From J054 sp963850255 (lineage in GTDB: Bacteria > Pseudomonadota > Gammaproteobacteria > Steroidobacterales > GCA-2729495): a DNA stretch of 64,000 nucleotides. The notes beneath the pieces are model-generated. The model was not told the origin of the DNA. It did no database searches and was given only the letters and a program-made list of their open reading frames with translations. Position 1 is the first letter of the stretch; every line of letters begins with the position of its first letter. Shown piece after piece: positions 52,888-62,900 of this stretch. Location: contig CAWKLL010000025.1 of NCBI GenBank assembly GCA_963850255.1, positions 62,001 through 126,000 on the forward strand, in the 5' to 3' direction. Position numbers and translations under genes: made by a program.

Positions 52888-54285
52888 ATGACCCTGAGCC
52901 TCCACAACACACTGACGCGCCGCAAGGAAGACTTCCGCCCGCTCCAGCCGGGGCGCGTAAGCATGTACGTCTGCGGGCCCACGGTTTACAGCTATCCGCA
53001 TATTGGCAATGCCCGGCCAGCCGTGGTTTTTGATGTGCTTGCGCGCCTGCTGCGGCGAAGCTATCAACTGACCTATGCGCGCAACATCACGGACATCGAC
53101 GATAAGATCAATCGGGCTGCGGCACAGGAGCGGGTCGGTATTGATGTGATCGCCACCCGCTATATGGCGGCCTACCTCGACGACATGCAGGCCCTGGGGG
53201 TGCAGGCACCGGATATTGCGCCGCGCGCCACCGAGCACTTGCCGGCGATTATTCGCATGATTAGCACCCTGATTGCCTCAGATCACGCGTATGTCGCCGA
53301 CGGCCACGTGCTGTTTCGGGTGCAGTCATTTGCTGACTATGGCACCTTGTCACGCCGCGAACAGCGTGAACTAATCGCCGGTGCGCGGGTAGAGGTCGCT
53401 CCCTACAAGGAATACCCGGGCGACTTCGTGCTTTGGAAGCCTTCCAGTGCTGACTTGCCGGGTTGGGAAAGCCCCTGGGGCCGCGGCCGGCCCGGTTGGC
53501 ATATCGAATGCTCGGCGATGGCGGCGGAGCACCTGGGCCATACCATCGATATCCACGGTGGCGGCAATGATTTGATATTTCCGCATCATGAAAATGAGAT
53601 TGCGCAAAGTTGCTGTGCGCATGACGGCGAAGTATTCAGTCGCTACTGGCTGCATAACGGCTTCGTGAATGTTGACCATACCAAGATGTCCAAGTCCCTG
53701 GGCAATGTGGTGCTGGTGCGTGATTTGCTTAAACAGGCGCCGGGTGAAGCTGTTCGGCTGGCCTTGCTGAGCGCCCACTACCGACAGCCGCTCGATTGGA
53801 ACGATGAGGTTTTGACGGAAGCACGCCGCAAGCTGGATCGCCTCTACGGCGCATTGCGCGACGCCGACGGATGGCAGGATGAATGGCCCGAGCATGCACC
53901 CGACGCGGATTTTATGGCGGCCCTGGAAGATGACCTGAATACGCCGCGGGCCCTGGCAGCCCTGTTCGATATTGCCCGCCGACTGAATCGCAGCGATAGC
54001 CCTGAGCAGCGCCGTGAGGCTGCCTGCTGCCTGCGCGCCAGCGCCGAGTTACTCGGACTGCTGGGACAATCGCCGGAACAGTGGTTCCAGGCGGTTTCGC
54101 CTGGCCGGCTGGATGCAGTCACGATCGAGCAACTGCTGGCTGATCGACGCAGGGCCCGAGCTGAGCGCGACTTTGCTGCGGCCGATGGAATTCGCGAGCA
54201 ACTGAGCGCAGCGGGTGTGTTGATTGAAGACCGGCCAGATGGCAGCACGCGCTGGCGCATGCAGGACCAGGTGGATGACGAATGA
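52888..54285 (+). CDS. cysS: Cysteine--tRNA ligase
   Basis: Class I synthetase charging tRNA-Cys, 465 residues. Motifs are the HIGN-type YSYPHIGNARP, the zinc-site residues in CGPTVYS, WHIECSAMAAEHLG and PHHENEIAQ, and TKMSKSLGNV. The C-terminus contains RRRARAERDFAAADGIREQL. The stop overlaps sufE by four bases (ATGA), so the two are translationally coupled. Confidence 0.97.
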   Translation: MTLSLHNTLTRRKEDFRPLQPGRVSMYVCGPTVYSYPHIGNARPAVVFDVLARLLRRSYQLTYARNITDIDDKINRAAAQERVGIDVIATRYMAAYLDDMQALGVQAPDIAPRATEHLPAIIRMISTLIASDHAYVADGHVLFRVQSFADYGTLSRREQRELIAGARVEVAPYKEYPGDFVLWKPSSADLPGWESPWGRGRPGWHIECSAMAAEHLGHTIDIHGGGNDLIFPHHENEIAQSCCAHDGEVFSRYWLHNGFVNVDHTKMSKSLGNVVLVRDLLKQAPGEAVRLALLSAHYRQPLDWNDEVLTEARRKLDRLYGALRDADGWQDEWPEHAPDADFMAALEDDLNTPRALAALFDIARRLNRSDSPEQRREAACCLRASAELLGLLGQSPEQWFQAVSPGRLDAVTIEQLLADRRRARAERDFAAADGIREQLSAAGVLIEDRPDGSTRWRMQDQVDDE

Positions 54286-54701
54286 ATGAGATCGCTGCCG
54301 CACAGCAGGAACTCATCGATGAGTTTGCCCTGCTGGATAACTGGATGGACCGCTATCAGTACATCATCGATCTTGGTCGCCGCTTGCCCGAATTTCCCGA
54401 TGCCTGGCGCACGGAGGAGCGACGCCTGCATGGTTGCCAGTCGCAAGTCTGGCTGCACAGCGAGAACCGGCAGGGTCGCCTGCATTTCTCGGCTATCAGT
54501 GATTCGGCCATCGTGTCCGGGTTGATTGCGCTGCTGATGCGTGTTTATGACGATCGCGATGCTCGCGAAATCATTGCGACGCCGCCTGACTTTATTGCGG
54601 CTATAGGCCTGGACGAACATCTGAGCCCGACGCGCAGTAATGGCCTTAACGCCATGATCGCTGCGATCAAGTCGGCCGCCGAGGCCTGCGATGCAGCCTG
54701 A
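54282..54701 (+). CDS. sufE: SufE/CsdE-type sulfur acceptor
   Basis: Small protein that accepts sulfane sulfur from a cysteine desulfurase for Fe-S cluster or other sulfur transfer, 139 residues. The active cysteine is C52 in LHGCQSQVWL. DRYQYIIDLGRRLPEF is typical of the N-terminal helix. It is coupled to cysS (four-base overlap) and overlaps yidD by 11 bases. No suf operon genes are adjacent. The desulfurase-like protein at 36.0 kb could be its partner, but there is no direct evidence. Confidence 0.9.
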   Translation: MNEIAAAQQELIDEFALLDNWMDRYQYIIDLGRRLPEFPDAWRTEERRLHGCQSQVWLHSENRQGRLHFSAISDSAIVSGLIALLMRVYDDRDAREIIATPPDFIAAIGLDEHLSPTRSNGLNAMIAAIKSAAEACDAA

Positions 54702-54984
54702 AGTTAGCCGCAGCCGGGCTGCGCGCTGCGCGGATGCAAGTATTGCGGCGTATCAGCGCTTTCTGTCGCCCTTGCTCGGTTCCAATTGCCGTTTCTATCC
54801 AAGCTGTTCCAGCTATGCGCGCGAGGCCATCAGCCGCTACGGCTTTTTGCGCGGCAGCTGGTTAACGGTTTGTCGATTGGTCCGCTGCCAACCGCTGTCG
54901 CGCGGTGGCTATGATCCGGTGCCGACGGCAGAAAAAGACGAAAATACCGGCTGCGCCGACCCTGACTCCCACGGCCCGGCCTGA
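54691..54984 (+). CDS. yidD: Membrane protein insertion efficiency factor YidD
   Basis: Small membrane-associated protein thought to assist YidC, 97 residues. The conserved core is AYQRFLSPLLGSNCRFYPSC, then SSYAREAISRYGFLRGSWL and GGYDPVP. In most bacteria it sits between rnpA and yidC; here it sits in the cysS-sufE run, overlapping sufE by 11 bases. Confidence 0.9.
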   Translation: MQPEVSRSRAARCADASIAAYQRFLSPLLGSNCRFYPSCSSYAREAISRYGFLRGSWLTVCRLVRCQPLSRGGYDPVPTAEKDENTGCADPDSHGPA

Positions 54985-55037
54985 GCCTGCGTGGCCAGTG
55001 CCTGTGCTATATTGAGTTTCGGTTGAACTGCTCGGCA

Positions 55038-55295
55038 ATGGACAAAAACCTGCTAGACATAATCTGCTGTCCCGTGACTCGCCTGCCTCTTGAGCTGGCT
55101 GACGCCGAACGTCTCGAATCCCTGAATGCCGCGATCCGCGCCGGCGATCTCCGCAATAATGCCGACGAAGTTGTTTCCGACGCTTTGAATGAGGCATTGA
55201 TTAGCCGTGATGGCCGGTTGATCTACCCGATTCGTGACGGTATTCCGATCCTCCTCGAGGAAGAGAGCATCAGCTGGAACCGCGTGGCCGAATGA
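55038..55295 (+). CDS. Trm112-like protein without zinc cysteines
   Basis: Small protein of the Trm112/YcaR-like family, whose eukaryotic members activate methyltransferases, 85 residues from ATG 55038. It begins MDKNLLDIICCPVTRLPLEL, with the second Cys of the usual CPxC pair replaced by Thr, and the other cysteine pair is absent. The C-terminal YPIRDGIPILLEEES is typical. There is an insert of about 30 residues (LESLNAAIRAGDLRNNADEV) between the two conserved halves. Function in this organism is unknown. It lies just before holA. Confidence 0.75.
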   Translation: MDKNLLDIICCPVTRLPLELADAERLESLNAAIRAGDLRNNADEVVSDALNEALISRDGRLIYPIRDGIPILLEEESISWNRVAE

Positions 55296-55299
55296 CGGC

Positions 55300-56328
55300 G
55301 TGAAGCTGGCCCCCAGACAATTGGAATCACACCTGGCCGATGGTATCGGGTCCCTGTATCTGGTTTCCGGGGATGAACCGCTTTTGGTAGATGAAACCGT
55401 TGATCGCTTGCGCAGGGCAGCGCGCGACGAGGGCTGCGACGAACGTGAGGTTTACGTGGCGGAACGCGGCTTCGACTGGTCTTCGCTGCGCGCCGGCCTG
55501 AGCAACCTGTCGTTATTTTCCAGCAAACAATTGATCGAACTGCGTTTGCCGACGGGTAAGCCCGGCGATGCCGGCGCACGTCAGCTGGTGGAGATTGCTG
55601 AGCAGCCACCCGCCGACAAATTGTTGATCGTCATTACGCCCAAACTGCCGGCCGCCGCGAGCAAAAGCAAATGGGTAACGCGGCTTGCCGCAGCCGGTGT
55701 CTGGATACCTTTGCAGGCGCCCTCGGCCGAGGCCTTGCCGCGCTGGTTGACCGCCCGGGTTCAGCAGGCTGGTCTGCAATGCGAGCCTGAAGCGATCAAG
55801 CTGCTGGCATCGCGGGTAGAAGGCAACCTGCTGGCAGCCAAGCAGGAAATTGACAAGCTGATGTTGCTGGCCGAGGACGGCAAGGTGGACGTGAAAACGG
55901 TTCAGGCTGCCGTGGGCGACGGCGCACGCTACGACGTTTTTCAACTGGCAGATGCGGCCCTGGCCGGCGACGACCTGCGGGTCGCGAGAATTCTGCAGCA
56001 TCTTCAGCAAGAGGGTATAGCGGCAACGCTGGTGCTTTGGAGCCTGGTGAGGGAGATCGCCAGCTTGTCCGAAGTTGCTGGGGCATTGTCCCGTGGCGAT
56101 TCTGCCGGACGCGCGCTGAAAGCCGCAGGCGTATGGAGTTCGCGCGAACAACTCGTCATGTCTGCCGTGCGTCGTTGCGGCGGGCAGTCAGCCCAGCAGT
56201 TGCTTGATCAGGCCGCCTTGGTCGATCGCATTGTCAAAGGTGCACGGCCCGGCCAGCCCTGGCCGGCGTTGCTGGATCTGGGCCTGGCCCTGAGCCGCGG
56301 ATCGCCGGCTGCAGGAATCGCGGCCTGA
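55300..56328 (+). CDS. holA: DNA polymerase III subunit delta
   Basis: Clamp-loader subunit that opens the sliding clamp, 342 residues (E. coli 343). The start is GTG at 55300; the nearby ATG at 55292 is out of frame. GIGSLYLVSGDEPLLVDET at the N-terminus and QPWPALLDLGLALS at the C-terminus are typical, as is the mid-region VWIPLQAPSAEALPRWL. It normally follows lptE in relatives but here follows the Trm112-like gene. nadD starts 26 bases downstream. Confidence 0.92.
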   Translation: MKLAPRQLESHLADGIGSLYLVSGDEPLLVDETVDRLRRAARDEGCDEREVYVAERGFDWSSLRAGLSNLSLFSSKQLIELRLPTGKPGDAGARQLVEIAEQPPADKLLIVITPKLPAAASKSKWVTRLAAAGVWIPLQAPSAEALPRWLTARVQQAGLQCEPEAIKLLASRVEGNLLAAKQEIDKLMLLAEDGKVDVKTVQAAVGDGARYDVFQLADAALAGDDLRVARILQHLQQEGIAATLVLWSLVREIASLSEVAGALSRGDSAGRALKAAGVWSSREQLVMSAVRRCGGQSAQQLLDQAALVDRIVKGARPGQPWPALLDLGLALSRGSPAAGIAA

Positions 56329-56354
56329 ACGCCCTGAACACAGGGGCCCGGCGC

Positions 56355-57026
56355 TTGATTGGTCTGTATGGCGGCAGTTTCGACCCGCTGCATTTCGGGC
56401 ATCTGCGCACCGCGCTGGAGATCCAGCAGGCGCTGGCGCTGGCCGAGATACGCTTCCTGCCCGCCGGCAATCCGCCGCACCGTGAGCGGCCACGGGCGAC
56501 GAACTCGCAGCGCCTGGAAATGCTGGCTGCGGCGCTGGCCGATCAACCAGGCTTTCAACTGGATGCCCGCGAGCTGGAGCGCGATGGCCCCTCCTATACG
56601 GTGAATACCCTTGAGTCGCTGCGTGAAGATTTCCCCGAGGCAACATTTTTCCTGATCATCGGTATGGATGCGTTCCTGAAGCTGACGACCTGGCATCGCT
56701 GGTCAGCACTATTCGAGCTGGCGCACCTGGTGGTTGCTCATCGGCCGGGCTGGCAGCCGCCGAATTCGGGTCCGCTGGGTGATTTGCTGGCGGCGCGCGC
56801 GAGTCGTTCACGGAATGATTTTCTGCACGGTAGCGGACGCATCTACGTGCAGGCCGTTACCGCGCTGGATATCGCCTCCAGCGATATACGCGCGGCCGTG
56901 GCACGAGAGGAGAATATTCGCTATCTGGTTCCGGATTGTGTTCAGAGCATTATTCAACGCAGCGGCTGTTATCTTACAAACAATACGCTGACTGCCAGTA
57001 AAGGAGATCAATTGAGTGCAAAGTGA
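56355..57026 (+). CDS. nadD: Nicotinate-nucleotide adenylyltransferase
   Basis: Makes nicotinate-adenine dinucleotide in NAD synthesis, 223 residues. GGSFDPLHFGHLRTALE carries the HxGH nucleotidyltransferase motif, and SSDIRAAV is the second signature. The start is probably TTG at 56355, with AGGGG about eight bases upstream; CTG codons further upstream are possible. It overlaps rsfS by 11 bases. Confidence 0.92.
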   Translation: MIGLYGGSFDPLHFGHLRTALEIQQALALAEIRFLPAGNPPHRERPRATNSQRLEMLAAALADQPGFQLDARELERDGPSYTVNTLESLREDFPEATFFLIIGMDAFLKLTTWHRWSALFELAHLVVAHRPGWQPPNSGPLGDLLAARASRSRNDFLHGSGRIYVQAVTALDIASSDIRAAVAREENIRYLVPDCVQSIIQRSGCYLTNNTLTASKGDQLSAK

Positions 57027-57372
57027 CGACGTGCTGAAGCTGGCAACTGATGCGCTGGAAGACATCAAGGCCCGCGACATTAAAATTATCGACGTAGGCC
57101 GGGTTACCGATATTACTGATTACATGATCGTGGCCAGCGGCACCTCCGATCGTCACGTGAAATCTATTGCTGATCACCTGGTAGAGACGGCAAAGAAGGC
57201 CGGACATGCGCCCTACGGCGTTGAAGGCAGCGAAGGGGGTCAGTGGGTACTGGTGGATCTGCACGACGTGGTGGTGCACATCATGCAGCCTAAAGTTCGT
57301 GAATTTTACAAACTCGAGAACCTCTGGGACCTGGGTGACGGCGATTCCGACGCCAAGGCCAGCGGCGCCTGA
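57016..57372 (+). CDS. rsfS: Ribosome silencing factor RsfS
   Basis: Binds L14 and blocks subunit joining in starvation, 118 residues from a GTG start at 57016 with AAGGAG nine bases before. DITDYMIVASGTSDRHVKSIA and GQWVLVDLHDVVVHIM are diagnostic; its target L14 (rplN) lies at 20.2 kb. The gene order nadD-rsfS-rlmH is conserved widely. Confidence 0.95.
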   Translation: MQSDDVLKLATDALEDIKARDIKIIDVGRVTDITDYMIVASGTSDRHVKSIADHLVETAKKAGHAPYGVEGSEGGQWVLVDLHDVVVHIMQPKVREFYKLENLWDLGDGDSDAKASGA

Positions 57373-57390
57373 GTCTGCGCGACGACGTTT

Positions 57391-57855
57391 ATGCAAATAG
57401 CACTGCTGGCAGTGGGTACGCGCATGCCTGCCTGGGTAACGGCCGGATTTGACGACTACTGCAAGCGTCTCTCCGGCCAGCTGCGACTTGAAGAAATTCC
57501 TGCCGGCCGCCGCAAGGCGCGTGATGATGCCGGTCTGGCGCGGCGCTTTGAGGCCGAGCAATTATTGCGTCGCGCAGAGAGCGCCGACCTGGTATTGGCG
57601 CTCGACGAAGGCGGTCAGCAGTGGACCACGCAGCAACTGGCCACGGCGATGCAAAGCTGGCAGATGGAAAGCCCGCGCGTTGCCTTGATGATTGGCGGCG
57701 CGGACGGGCTGGATGACAGTTGCAAACAGCGCGCGGCCTCACTCTGGTCGCTGTCAAAACTGACCCTGCCGCACGCGCTGGTGCGGGTGCTTGTGGCTGA
57801 GCAGATCTACCGGGCCTGGACCATTTTGCAGGGCCACCCCTACCATCGCGCCTGA
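57391..57855 (+). CDS. rlmH: 23S rRNA m3-pseudouridine1915 methyltransferase RlmH
   Basis: SPOUT-class methyltransferase acting on assembled 70S ribosomes, 154 residues. MQIALLAVGTRMPAWV at the start, the SAM-site IGGADGLDDSC and the C-terminal LPHALVRVLVAEQIYRAWT are typical. The stop shares a base with the maf start (TGATG). In E. coli mrdA follows; here maf does. Confidence 0.95.
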   Translation: MQIALLAVGTRMPAWVTAGFDDYCKRLSGQLRLEEIPAGRRKARDDAGLARRFEAEQLLRRAESADLVLALDEGGQQWTTQQLATAMQSWQMESPRVALMIGGADGLDDSCKQRAASLWSLSKLTLPHALVRVLVAEQIYRAWTILQGHPYHRA

Positions 57856-58460
57856 TGAAAGATTTTGTATACCTGGCTTCCGCCTCACCGCGCCGTTTGC
57901 AGCTGCTGACACAGCTGGGCATGGAATGCCGCGTGGTGCCTGCAGATGTGGACGAAGCGCGTCAACCCGGGGAGTCTCCAGCCCGTTATGTATTGCGTCT
58001 GGCCCAGGAAAAAGCTGCGGCGTCGCGCCAGCAGCTGGGCGACGTGGCCGAGGCGGTGATAGGTGCGGATACTTCTGTGGTGTTGGGTGCAAGCATACTT
58101 GGCAAGCCGCGTGACGCTGAGCACGCGCAGGCGATGCTGGCGAGCCTTTCCGGACGAACTCATGAAGTCATCACCGCTGTGGCCGTGCTGAGTCAGGGTC
58201 GTACTGAGCAGGTTCTGAGCCGCAGTCAGTTGCGCTTCAGGCACGTCTCGCCGGCCGAGGCGCGCGCCTACTGGGCCAGTGGCGAGCCTGCTGACAAAGC
58301 CGGGGGCTATGCCATTCAGGGCCTGGGCGCTGTGTTTGTCGAGTCCCTGCAGGGCAGCTACTCGGGCGTGGTGGGTCTGCCGTTGTTTGAAACAGCGGCC
58401 CTGCTGACGTCCTGCGGCTATGCTTTGCTGGATAGCAATACGGGCGATGAGCGTGGGTGA
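57855..58460 (+). CDS. maf: Maf-family dTTP/UTP pyrophosphatase (YhdE type)
   Basis: House-cleaning nucleotide pyrophosphatase, 201 residues. LASASPRRLQLLTQLG (nucleotide site), GADTSVVLG and GGYAIQGLGAVFVESLQGSY are the family markers. Overlaps rng by 14 bases, and the order maf-rng-yhdP matches E. coli yhdE-rng-yhdP. Confidence 0.93.
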   Translation: MKDFVYLASASPRRLQLLTQLGMECRVVPADVDEARQPGESPARYVLRLAQEKAAASRQQLGDVAEAVIGADTSVVLGASILGKPRDAEHAQAMLASLSGRTHEVITAVAVLSQGRTEQVLSRSQLRFRHVSPAEARAYWASGEPADKAGGYAIQGLGAVFVESLQGSYSGVVGLPLFETAALLTSCGYALLDSNTGDERG

Positions 58461-59919
58461 GGAAATCCTTATTAATGTGACCCCGCGGGAAGTTCGTGCC
58501 GCGGTGGTGGAAAACGGCGTGCTGCAGGAGCTGCTGATCGAACGCGCGTCGCGACGCGGATTGGCCGGCAATATCTATCAGGGCCGTGTGTCGCGGGTGC
58601 TGCCGGGTATGCAGGCCGCGTTTATCGACGCCGGTTTGGCACGTACCGGGTTTCTGCATGTCTCCGACGTGTTTCGTCCCGAGATTGCCGAGGATCAGGC
58701 AGAGACTGAGCCTGCCATCCGCGATCTTTTGCGTCAGGACGATAAACTCCTGGTGCAGGTGCTCAAGGACCCCATGGGCAGCAAGGGCGCACGGCTGACC
58801 ACCTTTGTCACCATCCCGTCGCGCTACCTGGTGCTGATTCCACGCGGAGATTCCATTGGCATATCCGCGCGGATCGAGGACGAGGCTGAACGTGAGCGCC
58901 TGCGCGAGATCATGACCCAGCTAATGCCGGCAGATGCGCCTGAATCGGGTTACATCGTGCGCACGGCCGCAGAGGGCGCCAGCCTGGAGGCGCTGCGCGC
59001 CGATATGCTGTTCCTGCATCGGCTCTGGGAGGTTATCCGCAGCGACGCGGCGCGCAGTAATCCCGGTACGCTGGTGCATGAAGACCTGCCGCTGGCGATT
59101 CGCGTGGTTCGGGACCTGGTGGGTTCCGGCATAGAGCGCGTGCGGGTCGACAGCCAGCAAGCCTATACGCGTGTGCGCGAGTTCGCTGATAATTTTATGC
59201 CTGAGCTGGCGCCGGTGATCGAGCTGTATTCGGGCCAGCGGCCGATTCTTGACCTGTATGGTATCGAGGATGAAATTCAGCGCGCCCTGCAGCGAGACGT
59301 GGCATTGAAGTCCGGCGGCCAGCTTGTGTTTGATCAGACCGAAGCCATGACCACCGTTGATGTAAATACCGGTGGCTATGTGGGTCATCGCAATCTCGAG
59401 GAAACGATATTTCGCACCAACCTGGAGGCCGCCGTGGCTATTGCCAGGCAGCTGCGCTTGCGTAACCTGGGTGGCATTATCATTATCGATTTCATCGACA
59501 TGGCAGAGCAGGGCCATCGAGATCAGGTGCTGGAGTCGCTGGAGTCGGCGTTAGGCTCGGATCACGCTCGCAACCAGATAAACCAGGTATCTTCGCTGGG
59601 GCTGGTCGAAATGACTCGTAAACGTACGCGCGAGAGCCTGGAGCATATTCTTTGTGAGCCCTGTCCCGCCTGTCATGGCAATGGTTATCTCAAGACTGCC
59701 GAGACGGTTTGCTATGAAATTTTCCGGGAAATTTTACGTCAGCATCGACAGTTCAATTTCAAGGAGCTGGTGGTGTTGTCCCATGCTGATGTCATTGAGA
59801 GGTTGCTGGACGAGGAAGCCAATAGTCTTGCCGAGCTGGAAGAATTCACCGGCAAGCCAATCCGCCTGCAAACCGAATCAGGTTATGCGCAGGATCGTTT
59901 CGACGTAGTGCTGATGTAG
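58447..59919 (+). CDS. rng: Ribonuclease G
   Basis: Endoribonuclease for 16S rRNA 5' maturation and mRNA decay, 490 residues (E. coli 489) from ATG 58447. The S1 domain lies in roughly residues 38-125 (NIYQGRVSRVLPGMQAAFID). The catalytic region shows VDVNTGGYVGH and IIIDFIDM with the metal-binding aspartates. The CEPCPACHGNG motif forms the zinc link. A short extra N-terminal frame from 58420 is inside maf and not needed. yhdP starts 7 bases downstream. Confidence 0.96.
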   Translation: MSVGEEILINVTPREVRAAVVENGVLQELLIERASRRGLAGNIYQGRVSRVLPGMQAAFIDAGLARTGFLHVSDVFRPEIAEDQAETEPAIRDLLRQDDKLLVQVLKDPMGSKGARLTTFVTIPSRYLVLIPRGDSIGISARIEDEAERERLREIMTQLMPADAPESGYIVRTAAEGASLEALRADMLFLHRLWEVIRSDAARSNPGTLVHEDLPLAIRVVRDLVGSGIERVRVDSQQAYTRVREFADNFMPELAPVIELYSGQRPILDLYGIEDEIQRALQRDVALKSGGQLVFDQTEAMTTVDVNTGGYVGHRNLEETIFRTNLEAAVAIARQLRLRNLGGIIIIDFIDMAEQGHRDQVLESLESALGSDHARNQINQVSSLGLVEMTRKRTRESLEHILCEPCPACHGNGYLKTAETVCYEIFREILRQHRQFNFKELVVLSHADVIERLLDEEANSLAELEEFTGKPIRLQTESGYAQDRFDVVLM

Positions 59920-59926
59920 CGCAAAC

Positions 59927-62900
59927 ATGAGTAGGCTTTTGCCCAGGCTGCTGCGCAGCCTTGTTTACCTGGCCGCGACCTCGGTCATTTTGCTCGCTTT
60001 GCTGGTGGGCCTGGTCCGTCTGCTGTTACCCCAGGTCCCTGAGTATCGCGAAGAAGTGCGCCGGGTTGTCGCCCAGGCCACCGGCCTTGATGTTGAATTT
60101 CAGCGGCTCAGTGCCAGCTGGCCGCTGCGTGGGCCGGAACTGAGCCTGTTCGATGTGCAGCTAATGGATCCGGGCTCGGGTCTGGAACTCATCGCTGCAC
60201 AGAAAGTGTCGGTGGGCTTGAGCGTGCTGCGATTGTTTGGCGAAGGCGCGCTCGTGCCGAGTCGACTGGCGGTCACAGGTGCCGCTATAGAGGTGGAACG
60301 GGTTGCTGACGGCTGGCTGCTGCAGGGTCGGCCGATGACGGAATGGCTGCCTGCCAGCGACACGCCAACGCGGGTGCCGGAGATAGACCTGGTCCTGGAC
60401 TCGGTTGACTTGCGTTACCGCGACGCGTCCGTCGACAACGGCCTGGTTACTGCGCGGTTGCCCGAGCTCGAGTTGCAGCTGGAAGATCAGGAGGTGGCGT
60501 TGGACGGCCGCCTGGTAATGACGAGCGGCTTGCCGGGTCGCCTCGACTTCAGCGCCCGGGTTGATGGTGACCTGCTGCGCGTCGACCGCCGTTTGGAAGA
60601 CGCCGACTGGACCGCAAGCCTTGACGTCCAGGGGCTGGATCTGCAGGCCTTGCTGAGTCTGGTGCTGCGCAGTGAAACACCGTTGCTTGCTGCCGCTGGT
60701 GATATTGAAATAAGCGCTCGTATGCGGGGCCTGATGCCCAGGGATCTGACCGCGGAATTCGATCTGGAAGATCTGCAACTGGCGACGGGCGAGGCCGGCA
60801 CGGCCAGCTATCCGCGCGTCGCCGGCCAATTGGAGTGGGGCGGACTTAGCGATGGCTGGGTGCTGTCGGCGCGTGATTTACGCATCGTGCGAGCCGATAG
60901 CATGTGGCCGCGCAGCGAACTGCAATTGAATTTGCGCCGGGCCGGCGATAACCGGCAAAGTCTTACCGCCAGCGCCAGTTTTTTGCGCCTGCAGGACATC
61001 TATCCGCTGGTCCTGGCTGTGGCCACGCCGGAGGCCAGGCAGGCTGTTCTTCCCGAAGACTTGCGCGGCGATCTGCAGGCGATAGAACTGGAGCTGCAGA
61101 CCGGCGTGGGGCTGCCGACGCGTTATAGCCTGTCCGTTAATGCCGAGCGTCTTGGCATCGTCGGGGCCCCGGGTGGCATTACGGCTGACGGTATCAGCGG
61201 CAGCGTGGTGGCCGATCAGGATGGCGGCCGCCTGGAACTGACCACCACGGATGCGCAGTTTCGTCTGCCCGACATCTTCGTCGATCAACTTCAGGCCGAT
61301 GAATTGTCCGGTTTCCTGATCTGGCGGGTAACCGCGGATGGTATTCGTGTGCTCAGCGACAGCTTTGAAATTCGCGCTCCGGACCTGGTGGCAAGCTCGC
61401 GTTTTGAAGTCAGCTTGCCGAGTACTGGCGATAGCGCATACCTGGATCTTTCAGCGCAGGCCAGCGCGGCCGGCACGCGCGCATTGGCGTTTTTGCCCGT
61501 CGGTAAGTTACCGCCGCCGGTGGGTCGCTGGCTGAGCCGCTCGATTGTTGCCGGTCGCATCAAGGAGGCAGAGGTCCGATTTGATGGCGCGTTGCGAGAC
61601 TGGCCTTACGATCGTGGTGAGGGGATTTTTCGCGCAGACGTCGAGCTAGAGAATGTAACGGTGGATTATGCGAAAGCTTGGCCGCCGGCACGCGATCTCA
61701 CCGGTAACCTGATCTTCGATGGTGTCAGTCTGAGCAGCGATCGGAATACCGGCAACCTGGCTGGTCTGCCCATCAACAACGCGCGCGTGTTGATCCCTGA
61801 CCTGCGCAAAGGCCTGTTGAATATCCGCGCGGATCAGCGCGTTGAACTGGGGCAGGCCCTGGATCTGCTGCGCGCTTTGCCTGTGTCGCGCGGCCTGGGT
61901 CCGATTCTGGCCAGACTGAAGGGCAGCGGGCCGCTGCAGGCAGATCTTGATTTGCGGGTACCGGTGCTGCGTCCGGCTGATTATCGACTACGCCTTGATG
62001 CCGAGGCCAGCGATGCCGAGCTTGCTCTGGACGGCATTGACTATGGGTTCAGCGCGATCAACGGCACAGTCAGAGTGCGCAATGCCCGGCTTGATGCCGA
62101 TGACCTGCAGGCAGAGTTGCTTGGCGAGGCAGTGCAGATTCAGCTGCGTTCGGTCGCTCCTGGCAGTGCGGCCTATGGGCACTACGCGCTGGTCGAGGGC
62201 GCTATTCCCGCGACTCGCTGGCTAGAGGTACTGAAACTGCCTTACAGCGAACGGTTCAGCGGCGCGCCGCGTATGACGGCTATGGCGCTGGTGCCGGCCG
62301 CCGGCTCCGGACAGGATTTTCACGTGTTGTTACGTTCGGACCTGGCTGCCATGAGTAGCAGCTTGCCGGCGCCGCTGGCCAAACCCGCCGGCGAGCTTGC
62401 TGCACTACAGGTCGATGTGGGCTTTCCAGCGACGGGTCTGGTGACCGTAGACGGCTACCTTAATCGTGACCTCTACTGGGACATGCAGCTGTCTACAGCG
62501 ACGGAATCCTGGCGCGTTGACCGCGGGGCATTCCGGTTCGGCGGCCAACCGGCCGCGCTGCCAACACAGCCTGGTATAGAAATCCGCGGCCGGCTGAAAA
62601 GTTTTTCCCTGGATGACTGGTTGGATCTTGGCGGCGGCGCTGCGACTGCGGCTGGAAGTGGCGACGTGTTTCGTGAAGCCGCGGTGGCGGTGGATGAACT
62701 CACTGCCTTCGGCCAGGTATTTCGCGGGATGGAGATTCTCGCCGGCCGCAATGGCGATGGCTGGCAGGTTGATGTCGACGGCGAACGTGCTCAGGGTCGT
62801 ATTTCCCTGCCCGGCACGCCCAGCCAGGAACAGCCACTGCGTCTGGCCATGCAGCGCCTCTGGCTGGTGGAGCCGGTGGTCGCTCAGCGCAACGACGACG

